In this document: positions 34,716 to 43,692 of the stretch, one piece after another | Position numbering within the stretch: the stretch's first letter is position 1 | Layout of the letters: each line of letters begins with the position of its first letter | DNA from: Marinobacterium ramblicola | GTDB lineage: Bacteria > Pseudomonadota > Gammaproteobacteria > Pseudomonadales > Balneatricaceae | Assembly: GCF_019084545.1 (NCBI RefSeq) | Contig: NZ_JAHREP010000016.1 | Span: forward strand, 1-64,000 | Direction of reading: 5' to 3' | Length of the DNA stretch: 64,000 nucleotides | The notes under the pieces: model-generated | Databases searched by the model: none | Told to the model about the DNA's origin: nothing | The model's input: only the letters and a program-made list of their open reading frames with translations | Made by a program: the position numbers and the translations under genes

Positions 34716-36254
34716 ATGACGTCGAAAACAGCGGTTCAGGACCTTATCGTTATCGGCGGCGGCGTTAACGGCGCCGGCATAGCGATGGATGCCGCCGGAC
34801 GCGGCCTCAAGGTGACTTTGTGCGAGATGGATGACCTGGCCTCCGCCACCTCATCCAACAGCAGCAAGCTGATCCATGGCGGCCTGCGCTATCTTGAGCA
34901 CTATGAGTTCCGCCTGGTCCGGGAGGCGCTGGCCGAGCGCGAGGCACTGCTGCGCAACGCCCCCCATATCATGTGGCCGCTGCGTTTCCGTCTGCCGCAC
35001 CGCCCCCATCTGCGCCCGGCCTGGATGATCCGTGCTGGTCTGTTCCTGTACGATCACCTGGCGAAACGGGAACTACTGCCCGGCTCCCACGGTATTCGCT
35101 TCGATTCAAACTCGCCGCTGGCCGGCCATATCACCCGTGGCTTCGAATACTCCGACGGCTGGGTCGACGATGCCCGCCTGGTGGTGTTGCTGGCAAAAGC
35201 CGCTGTGGAGAAAGGTGCCGAGATCCGTACCCGCTGCCGCTGTATCAAAGCCCGGCGTGAAAACGAACTCTGGGCGGTTACGCTGCGCGACGAAAACACC
35301 GGCCGTCAGGAAACCCGGTATTGCCGCGCGCTGGTCAACGCCACCGGCCCCTGGGTCAGCAAACTGTTTGAAGAGACCATGGTGACCCCGCCGCCGAAAC
35401 AGATCCGCATGGTCAAGGGCAGCCATATCGTGGTACCCCGCATTCATGACGAACCCGACGCCTACATCCTGCAGAACGAAGATAGCCGCATCGTGTTCGT
35501 GATCCCCTACGAAGACAACTTCTCGCTGATCGGTACCACCGATGTCGACTACAGCGGGGATCCCCGCCAAGCCGAGATCTCGCCGGAAGAGATCGATTAT
35601 CTGATCTCGGTGGTCAATGACCACTTCAAGCACCAGATTAGTCATAGCGACATCGTCTACAGCTACTCCGGTGTCCGGCCGTTGATGGATGAGGAGGGTG
35701 GCGCGGCGCAGAAGGCATCCCGCGACTACACCTTCGAGGTGGATACCGGTCCCGGCAGGGCCCCGCTGCTGTCGGTGTTCGGCGGCAAGATCACCACCTA
35801 CCGCAAGCTGGCGCAGGCGGCCACTGACGCCATCTGCAAATATTTCCCGGAGGCGGGTGCCGCCTGGACCAAGAGCGCCACACTGCCCGGCGGCAACTTC
35901 GAAACCCAGCAAAGCCTGCAAGCGGCCCTGGAGCGTCAGTTCCCCTGGCTACCACTGGCGCTGGCACGCCGCTTCACACGCACTTACGGAACCCTCAACC
36001 ACCAGATTCTTGATGGTTGCCGCTCGATGGAGGACCTCGGTCCCTCTTTCGGTGCCGGTCTGCATCAGCGTGAAGTGGATTACCTGGTGGAGCATGAATG
36101 GGCGCAGTCGGTGGACGACATCATCTGGCGCCGCACCCGCCTGGGACTTTACCTACAAACCGGTGAGTGCGAAAAGCTCGAGCGCTATCTGGACAGAGTG
36201 TTAGGTAGGGAGGGGTGTTGCTTTCCGGGACACGCTGTGAATACATCCCTGTAA
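34716..36254 (+). CDS. glpD: Glycerol-3-phosphate dehydrogenase (FAD, aerobic)
   Basis: A 512-residue flavoenzyme oxidising sn-glycerol 3-phosphate to dihydroxyacetone phosphate at the membrane, passing electrons to quinone. FAD-binding IGGGVNGAGIAMDAAGRG at the N-terminus, SSKLIHGGLRYLEHYEF, and C-terminal TYGTLNHQILDG-type region fit GlpD. The last residues (about from REGCCFPGHAVN) and the stop at 36252-36254 are encoded by repeat copy 2, so the natural C-terminus has probably been replaced. It is the first gene past the GlpR-operator-like promoter. Confidence 0.95.
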   Translation: MTSKTAVQDLIVIGGGVNGAGIAMDAAGRGLKVTLCEMDDLASATSSNSSKLIHGGLRYLEHYEFRLVREALAEREALLRNAPHIMWPLRFRLPHRPHLRPAWMIRAGLFLYDHLAKRELLPGSHGIRFDSNSPLAGHITRGFEYSDGWVDDARLVVLLAKAAVEKGAEIRTRCRCIKARRENELWAVTLRDENTGRQETRYCRALVNATGPWVSKLFEETMVTPPPKQIRMVKGSHIVVPRIHDEPDAYILQNEDSRIVFVIPYEDNFSLIGTTDVDYSGDPRQAEISPEEIDYLISVVNDHFKHQISHSDIVYSYSGVRPLMDEEGGAAQKASRDYTFEVDTGPGRAPLLSVFGGKITTYRKLAQAATDAICKYFPEAGAAWTKSATLPGGNFETQQSLQAALERQFPWLPLALARRFTRTYGTLNHQILDGCRSMEDLGPSFGAGLHQREVDYLVEHEWAQSVDDIIWRRTRLGLYLQTGECEKLERYLDRVLGREGCCFPGHAVNTSL

Positions 36255-36312
36255 GCTCGGCGCCGGCATCCCTGCCGGCGACGGTCCCGGAAAGCAACAC
36301 CCCACCCTACCT
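36203..36312. repeat. Palindromic repeat element, copy 2, overlapping glpD 3' end
   Basis: A 110-base element in the opposite orientation to copy 1. The inverted ends are 29 bases with one mismatch, containing the same GGGGTGTTGCTTTCCGGGAC core. The internal stem CGCCGGCA/TGCCGGCG (36261-36280) differs in sequence from that of copy 1 but is also perfectly paired. It supplies the glpD stop and separates it from the convergent Tim44-like gene. Confidence 0.85.
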
Positions 36313-36338
36313 TGGAACGTTCGGTACGAGACTCCGAC

Positions 36339-37220
36339 CTATTTGGGCTGCTCGATACCGACGATAAACCAGTCGGCGCTCTCCACCGTCATGTCGCGGC
36401 TGAGGTGCCAGATCTCGCTGAACTCGGCGGTACCGCCCTGCTCATCTTCACGCAACCAGCCGTAGAAGTGCAGGCTGACGATCACCTGGCTCTGCTCGTC
36501 GATGAAGTTGATCAGATCCGCCATCACCGACACCACTTCGGTGTGCTGACGCTCAGGGAAACGGGCGCGCTGCGCCTTCAGCTCCTCGAACAGCTCGGGC
36601 GAGGTGTAGCTGCGGATCTCATCCCAGTTGCTCTCGTCCCAGGCCTTCTGCAGGCTGCTGAAGTGGTTGCAGGCCTGGTCGAGAAACGCCTTTTTGTTGA
36701 ACCACTCCGGCAGCTTCAGCTCCGGCTCGGCCAGTGCACTGCCGATACCGCCATCGTAGATCGGCGGCTGGGGCTGCTCGCTCTGCGCGCGCCACTGCGT
36801 ATTCTGCTGCTGATTCGAACTACCCATGCCAGCATAGGCGGGTTGTTGCGACTGACGCCGCCCGGCAAACAGCTTGAACAGCACAAAGCCGATCAAACCG
36901 AAGATCAGGATATCCATCAGTTGGATCCCTTCGAACGCGCCGCCAAAGAACAGCGCGCCCAGCAGACCGCCGGCCAGCAGTCCACCCATCAACCCACCGA
37001 AACCGCTACGACGCGGCGCCGTGGCGGTCGTCTGCGTCGGAGATGTGGGCGACTGAGCATCCTGCTGCTTGGTATAGGTGGGGGTCGGCGACACCTTTTT
37101 CGGTGCGGTATAGCTCTTGCCGAGGGAAAAGCCGCCGCCAAGGCGTTTGGCCTGGGCCTCCTCCATCGGGATCAGGAAGCTGAGCAGGATAACGAAGATG
37201 CTGGTAGTCAGGGTTCGCAT
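36339..37220 (-). CDS. Tim44-like domain membrane protein
   Basis: A 293-residue protein with a signal-like N-terminus (to about residue 24), a Thr/Pro/Gln-rich linker, a glycine-rich hydrophobic region (GLMGGLLAGGLLGALFFGG, about 76-94) and a second helix (about 100-118), followed by a C-terminal Tim44-like domain (about 160-290; FLDQACNHFSSLQKAWDESNW and VSLHFYGWLREDEQG). Bacterial Tim44-like proteins are of uncertain function. Monocistronic; it ends 26 bases from the repeat. Confidence 0.82.
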   Translation of the reverse strand: MRTLTTSIFVILLSFLIPMEEAQAKRLGGGFSLGKSYTAPKKVSPTPTYTKQQDAQSPTSPTQTTATAPRRSGFGGLMGGLLAGGLLGALFFGGAFEGIQLMDILIFGLIGFVLFKLFAGRRQSQQPAYAGMGSSNQQQNTQWRAQSEQPQPPIYDGGIGSALAEPELKLPEWFNKKAFLDQACNHFSSLQKAWDESNWDEIRSYTSPELFEELKAQRARFPERQHTEVVSVMADLINFIDEQSQVIVSLHFYGWLREDEQGGTAEFSEIWHLSRDMTVESADWFIVGIEQPK

Positions 37221-37258
37221 TGAAGCTCCTTTAGAGTTTCTTTGTGTCCGTCACGCCC

Positions 37259-38158
37259 TCATGAGCGTTTGGATTGCAGCTTACCGGTTGTTTTCGACAA
37301 AGTCGCCAAATAGATGCCGGTGAAAATAAGCAGCATGCCCAGCGCATGATAGAGATGCAGCGTCTCACCGAGAAACAGCACCGACAGCAGCACACCGAAC
37401 AGTGGCATCAGGTGGATGAATAGACCGGCGCGGGCGGCGCCCAGTTCAGCGACGCCGCGGTTCCAGAACAGGTAAGCGAGGATCGACGGGAAGATCGCCA
37501 TATAGGCCACGGCCGACAGCACCGAGGGCGACCACTGCAGTGCGGTCGCGCTGTGTTGCTCGTTCAGCGCAAAGGGCAGCAGTGCCAGCACGCCGATCAG
37601 CACATTGCAGGCAAACAGGGTAAATCCATCCAGCTCAGCCGGTCGCCAACGCAGGGCCAGTGAGTAGAGCGACCAGGTCAGCACCGCGGCACCGATCCAG
37701 ATATCGCCAGGGTTGAAGCTCAGGTTCAGCAGCATCTCCGGGTCCGCCCTGGTTATCAGGACAGCCACTCCCAGAATCGAGATCAACACACCCAACCACT
37801 GGCGCCCGGTCGTGGGTTCTCGCAGCAGAACCGCGCTGAGCAGCAGTATCACCACCGGAATCGCCGACTGCATCAGGGCGCCGTTGGAGGCGGTAGTGTC
37901 CTGCAGGCCGATGTAGAGAAAGGTGTTGAAGTTGGCGACGCCGAGAATCGACAGTACCAGCAGAATCGGCAGGTGTCTTAGCAGCACGGACCTCTGCCGC
38001 CACAGACGCGGCAGCGCCCAGGGCAGGATCAACAGCAGTACCAGAGACCAGCGCAGCAGCGCCAGCGTCACCGGCTCTATATCGGCATGAATGGCGCGGG
38101 CGCTGACCAGGTTTCCGGCCCAGAACAGTATCGTCAGCGAGAGCAACAGGTAGGCCAT
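37259..38158 (-). CDS. EamA/DMT-family transporter
   Basis: A 299-residue membrane protein with ten predicted helices in two EamA repeats. LFWAGNLVSARAIHADIEPVTLALLRW begins the first; the second has AYMAIFPSILAYLFWNRGVAELGA and VLFLGETLHLYHALGMLLIF. Exporter of unknown metabolites. Its start overlaps the potassium-channel stop (TGATG), so the two are translated together; a functional link is not obvious. Confidence 0.88.
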   Translation of the reverse strand: MAYLLLSLTILFWAGNLVSARAIHADIEPVTLALLRWSLVLLLILPWALPRLWRQRSVLLRHLPILLVLSILGVANFNTFLYIGLQDTTASNGALMQSAIPVVILLLSAVLLREPTTGRQWLGVLISILGVAVLITRADPEMLLNLSFNPGDIWIGAAVLTWSLYSLALRWRPAELDGFTLFACNVLIGVLALLPFALNEQHSATALQWSPSVLSAVAYMAIFPSILAYLFWNRGVAELGAARAGLFIHLMPLFGVLLSVLFLGETLHLYHALGMLLIFTGIYLATLSKTTGKLQSKRS

Positions 38159-39855
38159 CAGTTCTTTGCTCGACCGCCGACCCAGCGCTGGATAGCGCTT
38201 TGCGTGGCATCCTCGCCGGTCAGAATAAAGTGCAAGGTGTTGTAGTTATGCGTGGTCCACTCGAACTTCTGCATTGCTCGCTTGCGGCCGCATAACAAAA
38301 TCTCGTCACCCGGCTCCAGCAGCGTCAACTCGCCTGGCAGTGCTTTCACCTCACCATTTCGACGCAGCATCAGCGGGAAGCAGTCCAACATCTCGCGCCG
38401 GTCATGCGGGTTCTTCAGCAGTGAAATCAGCTTAACCTGTGCGCCCTCATCGAGCTTGCACTTGATCGCCGGTGCGGAGATTTCATCTATCCGGATCGAG
38501 CGACTTTCCAGTGCCTCATCCCCTACGGTCGCACTCATTCGATTGATAAGGGTGTGAGCCCACACCTCATCCTGCTGCATCAGATGATCCAGGAATACGG
38601 ACAACAGCGGCGTCTTCAGCTGAGCCAGAATCTGCGCGGAGATGATCTTGCCCGGCTGCATGATGAAGTCACAGCGGGAGTTGGCGAACACCAGCTCATT
38701 GGCGCTCAGGTTCTGGCGCACCACGGTGGTCAGCCTGGGGTTAAGCTGCCGTGCGGTCATGATGATCGACAGGTTGTCGGCATCGTTGGCGGTGCCGGCA
38801 ACAATGCCCACCGCATCCTCCACCCCGGCCTGCTGCAGGGTGATCGCCTCGGTGCCGATACCGAGCACCGCACCGCTCATGCCGCGGATGTTGTCCGGAA
38901 CAGGATCGATAACGGTGATCTCCGTTCCTTCCTGCTGCATGTTGCGGATGATATTGCGACCGAAGCGACCATAACCGCAGATGATCCAGCGCCCCTTTTC
39001 ACGGCGATAAATACTGGCAAGACTGCGATGCTCGGGGTTCATCAGCCAGTCGTATACCAGATGCCGATGGGGACTGTGGGCGGCCAGCGCAACATACTCG
39101 GCATAGGTGCGGAACGGATCGACAATCATGTCGGTACCGAAGGAGGCCAGGTTAGCACTGGTGATATCGTTCTCCGAACGGCTGATCACCATCCGTTTGG
39201 GCGACAGCACCTTGCTGGCTATAGAGATGGCCAGATTCACATTATCGCTGTTGGTCAGCGCCAACACGCCGACGCAGTGCTTGTTCTGCAAACCGGCGAA
39301 ATCAAGGATATCGGGCAACGACGCATCGGCACAGAGCGCCGGCACCGGCAGCACCAGACCATCGAGCTCCAGCGAGTCGATCCGTTCCTGGTCGATATCC
39401 ACCACCACCGCCCGCACGCCGTGGTCGATCAACTCCTTGACCACATGGCTGCCGGTCACACCATAGCCGCAGACCAGGTAGAAGCGTTCATGCAGGCCAC
39501 GCACTTCGCGCACGAAGCTGCGCAGGCGGCGCAGGCGGATAAAGCTGGAATCCTGAAACACGGTCAGCGTGGTACCGATACTGTACAGCCAGGCCACCAC
39601 GGAGGAGTAGATGGTCACCAGCGTCCACATCCTCTGAGCACTGGTGAACGCGTAGGGGATCTCGCCAAAACCGATGGTCGAGCCCATGAACGACACGAAG
39701 TAGAAGGCGTGGAAAAAATCCATGTGCCAGACATTACCGGCGTCGTCACGCCCCGGTATCAGCGTGAAACCCAGCACTGAGACCGCGTAGACCACGATCA
39801 GCGTGATCAGCGGCGTACGCAGGCGGCGCAGCAGCACATACAGGATATCGTTCAT
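38158..39855 (-). CDS. Potassium channel with tandem RCK/TrkA-N domains
   Basis: A 565-residue protein. Two transmembrane helices (about 14-34 and 75-100) flank a pore loop with selectivity filter TIGFG (60-64). Two RCK domains follow: YLVCGYGVTGSHVVKELIDH (about 125) and WIICGYGRFGRNIIRNM (about 290), each a Rossmann start, with a TrkA-C-like tail. This 2TM plus two-RCK layout recalls the GsuK/MthK-type ligand-gated channels. It is preceded by a 127-residue membrane protein gene 4 bases upstream. Confidence 0.9.
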   Translation of the reverse strand: MNDILYVLLRRLRTPLITLIVVYAVSVLGFTLIPGRDDAGNVWHMDFFHAFYFVSFMGSTIGFGEIPYAFTSAQRMWTLVTIYSSVVAWLYSIGTTLTVFQDSSFIRLRRLRSFVREVRGLHERFYLVCGYGVTGSHVVKELIDHGVRAVVVDIDQERIDSLELDGLVLPVPALCADASLPDILDFAGLQNKHCVGVLALTNSDNVNLAISIASKVLSPKRMVISRSENDITSANLASFGTDMIVDPFRTYAEYVALAAHSPHRHLVYDWLMNPEHRSLASIYRREKGRWIICGYGRFGRNIIRNMQQEGTEITVIDPVPDNIRGMSGAVLGIGTEAITLQQAGVEDAVGIVAGTANDADNLSIIMTARQLNPRLTTVVRQNLSANELVFANSRCDFIMQPGKIISAQILAQLKTPLLSVFLDHLMQQDEVWAHTLINRMSATVGDEALESRSIRIDEISAPAIKCKLDEGAQVKLISLLKNPHDRREMLDCFPLMLRRNGEVKALPGELTLLEPGDEILLCGRKRAMQKFEWTTHNYNTLHFILTGEDATQSAIQRWVGGRAKN

Positions 39856-39859
39856 CGAA

Positions 39860-40243
39860 TCAGCGCCGGATCAGGACCGTCTCGACCATCAGCAGTATCA
39901 CCGAGGTAATGTTGGCGACCAGAGCCCCGCCGGCAAAGGAGACCACGCTGGCCATCACCTCCGCTTCCAAACCGGACGCGGCAATATGCTCGCCGTATCC
40001 CCAGATTCCGGCGGCAACGATCAACTGCAGGTCGGCCACCAGACTGGTGGCCAGCATCAACGCACCGAGATGGCTGCGGTCACCAAACTTGAGGACGGTA
40101 CAGATCAGGCTGACCACCAGGGCCAGGAACAGCTCGAACACATCGTGGTGGTCGGGATTATCTATATCACCGATGAAGAAACCGAAGTTCAACGTCAGTG
40201 CCAGAACAATAAAGAAAGCGAAGATCACCTTTTCGCGATTCAT
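39860..40243 (-). CDS. Small membrane protein linked to potassium channel
   Basis: A 127-residue protein with about four hydrophobic helices and a conserved-looking GDIDNPDHHDVFELFLALVV segment between helices 1 and 2. The family is not certain (it may be a DUF6394-type protein, from memory only). The start at 40243 was chosen over 40285 because AAGGAG lies nine bases upstream. It is four bases from the potassium-channel gene; a channel-associated function is inferred. Upstream, CGATTACTTTCAT occurs twice in tandem (about 40271-40296). Confidence 0.7.
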   Translation of the reverse strand: MNREKVIFAFFIVLALTLNFGFFIGDIDNPDHHDVFELFLALVVSLICTVLKFGDRSHLGALMLATSLVADLQLIVAAGIWGYGEHIAASGLEAEVMASVVSFAGGALVANITSVILLMVETVLIRR

Positions 40244-40432
40244 CCGTGCAAACTCCTTAGGTACACTCTCGCCGATTACTTTCATCGATTACTTTCATCG
40301 ATTGTATAGGCAGTCACCCAACGCATACCAGCGGAACCCCGGGGCAACTGCTAGAGTCACAGCAGTGTATCTGAACATCGCGTCCGGGGCTGCCCGGGCG
40401 GCAGCAAACCACCCAACAGGATCGGGAAACAC

Positions 40433-43291
40433 GTGCGAATGCAGAGACTTAGTTCAAGACTGGTACAATTCACCCTGCTGATTTTCATCGTACTGGCGCT
40501 GCCGGTACGCGCAGCGCTGCCGATCCAGAGCCCTAACGACAGCCGACAGTACGAGGTGTTCAGCCTGCCCAACCGGCTGCAGGTGGTGGTGGTGTCCGAT
40601 CCCAACACAGACAAGGGCGCGGCGTCGCTCGCCGTTCAGGCCGGCAGCGGAGACGACCCCAAAGGCAGAGAAGGCCTGGCCCATTTTCTTGAACACATGC
40701 TGTTCCTGGGTACCGAGAAATACCCGGAGGCGGATGCCTATCAGCAGTTCATCAGCGCCAATGGCGGCAGCCACAACGCCTACACCGCCTTCGACCACAC
40801 CAACTACTTCTTCGATGTAAAGGCGGATGCCCTGCCCGACGCCCTGGATCGGTTCGCCCAGTTTTTCATCGCCCCGCTGTTTACCCCCGAATACGTGGAT
40901 CGCGAACGCCATGCGGTGCACTCTGAGTTCAAGGCCAAGATTCGCGATGACGGCCGCCGTCTGTACGTGGCCGGCAAGCTGGCGATGAACCCGGACCACC
41001 CCTACAGCCGGTTTGCCGTCGGCAGTCTCGACACCCTTGCCGACCGCCCGGACAGTCCGGTGCGCGACGATCTGATCAAGTTCTACAACAGCCACTACTC
41101 CGCCAACCTGATGACGCTGGCGGTGGTCGGTCGTCAGTCAACGGCCGAGCTGCGCCGCCTGGTCGAAGAGCGCTTTTCCGCGGTTGCTGACCGCAACCTC
41201 GAAGCCCTTGATATCAAAGCCTCGCTGTACAAAACGGCCCAGCTGCCGATTCAGCTGGACGTGGTGACGCTGATGCAGACCCGTCAGCTCGAGCTCAGTT
41301 TCCCGATCAAGCCGATACGCCAGTACTGGGACAAAAAACCGGTCAACTACATCGCCAGCCTGATCGGCTACGAGGGCAAGGGCAGTCTGTTGAGCCTGCT
41401 CAAGCAGAAAGGCTGGGCCCAGGCACTGGGCGCATCGGCAGGGATCGACCTGGACCACCAAGCCAGCTTCGATGTCGGCATCGAACTGACGAAAGCGGGT
41501 CTTGAGCACTACAACGAGGTAGTCGAGCTCTTCTTCAGCTATGTCGATGCATTGAAGGACGCCGGAGTGCGCCGGGAGCTGTATCAGGAGGAGGCGCAGC
41601 TGGCCGCCACCGACTTCCGCTTCCGTGAACCGCGCGAACCGATTCATGAGGTCACCAACCTCTCGCTCAGCCTGGCACGCTACCCCAGCACCCATCTGCT
41701 GGACGCGCCCTATCGCTACAGCGACTTCGATCCCGAGTTGATCGAGAGCTACCTGGAGCAGCTGACGCCGGACCGTCTGGTACTGCTGCGTGCAGCGCAG
41801 AATCTGCCGACCGACCAGCGCACCCCGCTCTACGAGATCGACTACCGGCTCGGCAAGCCCGACCGCCAGGCACTGACACGCTGGCACACACCGAAGCCGG
41901 ATCAGCAGCTCTATGCGCGCGGACCGAACCCCTTTGTCGCCCAGAATCTGGAGCTGCTCGCCGCCAGCGACTCAGCCGATCAGCAACCGCAGCGGATCTG
42001 GCAACGCGAAGGCGGTGAGCTTTGGTTCCTGCGCGATACCAGTTTCGGCGTACCGCGCGCCAATCTCTACCTGGCCCTGCTCTCCGGCTCGGCCAACGCC
42101 AGCCCGAAAACCGCGGTGTTGAATGAACTCTCTAGCCGCATGCTCAAGGACCGGTTGAACGAGGTGCTGTACGATGCCAGCCTGGCCGGTCTGTCCGCCG
42201 ATATCTACGACCATGCCCGCGGCATCAGTCTGCGCCTGGCCGGCTACAACGATCGTATGCCGCTGCTGCTCGACGCGATCCTGGACGCCGCCAAACAGTC
42301 GCCCAGCTCCGAAGCCCGCTTTGCCCGCATCAAGCAGGCGCTGAGTGAAGAGCTGGAGAACGCCCGCAAGGAGAAGCCCTACACCCAGACCTTCAGTACG
42401 CTTTACCGTTCACTGATGCCGCAGTGGACCGAGGAGGAGCAGTTGGACGCGTTGGCGCCGCTGACCCTGGCCGACCTGCAAGCCTACTGGCCGGCGCTGT
42501 TCAACGACGTGCATCTGCGCGGTTTGGCCCACGGTAACCTGACCGAAGAAGCCGCCCGGCAGATGGCACAGCAGGTCTACGATACCCTGCTCAACGATCG
42601 TCCAGCCGCCGCGACGCCGCGGCTGCCGGTGGTACAGCTGCCCGCGGGACGGACACTGCATACCACCCTGCAGATCGATCACAACGATTCGGCACTAACC
42701 CTGTACATGCAGGGTCAAAACACGGAGCTGGAGACCCGCGCCGAGGTGGCGCTGCTCAACGAGATCCTCGCCACCCCGTTCTACAATCAGTTACGCACCG
42801 AGCAACAGCTGGGTTACATCGTGTTCGCCAACTACCTGCCGCTGAGCGAAGTGCCCGGTCTGACCCTGGTGGTGCAGTCCCCGGTGGCCGACCCGATCCA
42901 GCTGGAGCGAGCCTACAACCTGTTCCTCGAACAGATGCAGAGCGCGCTCGCCGAGCTACCCGAGCAGGCACTGGAGGGGTTCCGTCGCAGCCTGATCTCC
43001 CGCATCGATCAGCGTGACAACTCGTTGAAGGAGCGCACCTCTCGCTTCTGGCGCGAACTGGATCGAGAGAACACCGCGTTCGACACCCCGGAAAAGATGA
43101 TCGCGGCGGTGCAGCAGGTGACGCGGGAGCAGCTTGGCGAGCGGTTGAAACAGCTTCGCTCTCGCCAGCTGGCGGTGCGCAGCTTCGGCAATGAAAACAA
43201 TCATGGGGATAGCGGCAGCGACGATCGCGCGCTGCTGGACACGCTCAAGGCTGACCAGCGCTATGTACCAGGCAGCGCGGCACTGCCCTGA
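40433..43291 (+). CDS. M16-family metalloprotease (protease III / insulinase type)
   Basis: A 952-residue periplasmic zinc protease. After a signal peptide (about 1-25) the catalytic domain has the inverted motif HFLEH (about 84-88) in GLAHFLEHMLFLGTEKYPEA, with the downstream glutamate ligand in the HAVHSEFKAKI region. Further M16 domains follow, the last with ATPFYNQLRTEQQLGYIVF, typical of PtrA-like proteins. It would degrade small peptides. The start is GTG at 40433 or ATG at 40439; the difference is two residues. Followed convergently by a small exported protein gene. Confidence 0.9.
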   Translation: MRMQRLSSRLVQFTLLIFIVLALPVRAALPIQSPNDSRQYEVFSLPNRLQVVVVSDPNTDKGAASLAVQAGSGDDPKGREGLAHFLEHMLFLGTEKYPEADAYQQFISANGGSHNAYTAFDHTNYFFDVKADALPDALDRFAQFFIAPLFTPEYVDRERHAVHSEFKAKIRDDGRRLYVAGKLAMNPDHPYSRFAVGSLDTLADRPDSPVRDDLIKFYNSHYSANLMTLAVVGRQSTAELRRLVEERFSAVADRNLEALDIKASLYKTAQLPIQLDVVTLMQTRQLELSFPIKPIRQYWDKKPVNYIASLIGYEGKGSLLSLLKQKGWAQALGASAGIDLDHQASFDVGIELTKAGLEHYNEVVELFFSYVDALKDAGVRRELYQEEAQLAATDFRFREPREPIHEVTNLSLSLARYPSTHLLDAPYRYSDFDPELIESYLEQLTPDRLVLLRAAQNLPTDQRTPLYEIDYRLGKPDRQALTRWHTPKPDQQLYARGPNPFVAQNLELLAASDSADQQPQRIWQREGGELWFLRDTSFGVPRANLYLALLSGSANASPKTAVLNELSSRMLKDRLNEVLYDASLAGLSADIYDHARGISLRLAGYNDRMPLLLDAILDAAKQSPSSEARFARIKQALSEELENARKEKPYTQTFSTLYRSLMPQWTEEEQLDALAPLTLADLQAYWPALFNDVHLRGLAHGNLTEEAARQMAQQVYDTLLNDRPAAATPRLPVVQLPAGRTLHTTLQIDHNDSALTLYMQGQNTELETRAEVALLNEILATPFYNQLRTEQQLGYIVFANYLPLSEVPGLTLVVQSPVADPIQLERAYNLFLEQMQSALAELPEQALEGFRRSLISRIDQRDNSLKERTSRFWRELDRENTAFDTPEKMIAAVQQVTREQLGERLKQLRSRQLAVRSFGNENNHGDSGSDDRALLDTLKADQRYVPGSAALP

Positions 43292-43308
43292 TCGAAGGTA
43301 AGGGTGGG

Positions 43309-43692
43309 TTAAAGCTCGATTACGTTACGATGGGTACCGAAAGGCGGCGGCGGGGTCAGTTCCGGACCCGGCGCCCCCTCCGGCAGGAGATCAAGCTCGG
43401 TCGGCAGTTTGGCGTCGCGCTCGATCTGAGCGAATACCAGGTCTTCACCGGTCAGCGGCTTAACCTTGACCGGCTCCACGACGATCTCATGAACCGGCAG
43501 TGGCGCGGAGGGCTCGATGACGGTGACCTCGGGCAGTGGCGCAGGGGCCCCCACCTCGATCACCAGGTAATCCAGTTCCTCTGAATACTTTGACGACGGT
43601 TGTTGCCCCGCCGCCTGCACCATGCCCGACGTGGTTACAGCACAAAGCAGCGCTGCGAGGCTAAAACTCCATCGGGTAGATCGATTCAGCAT
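43309..43692 (-). CDS. Exported proline-rich protein of unknown function
   Basis: A 127-residue protein with a signal peptide (cleavage near VQA-AGQQ) and a mature region rich in Pro, Glu and Val, for example PLPEVTVIEPSAPLPVHEIVV and PGPELTPPPPFGT. No domain recognised; low-complexity, probably unstructured. The start at 43692 begins the signal peptide; the frame is open to 43770 inside sbcB. It overlaps the 3' end of sbcB by 32 bases on the same strand, so it is likely translated from the same mRNA. Confidence 0.6.
   Translation of the reverse strand: MLNRSTRWSFSLAALLCAVTTSGMVQAAGQQPSSKYSEELDYLVIEVGAPAPLPEVTVIEPSAPLPVHEIVVEPVKVKPLTGEDLVFAQIERDAKLPTELDLLPEGAPGPELTPPPPFGTHRNVIEL

Noticed and set aside
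38554-39780. 408-codon plus-strand frame
   Set aside because: Antisense to the RCK channel gene; rich in His/Gln/Gly with no motif.
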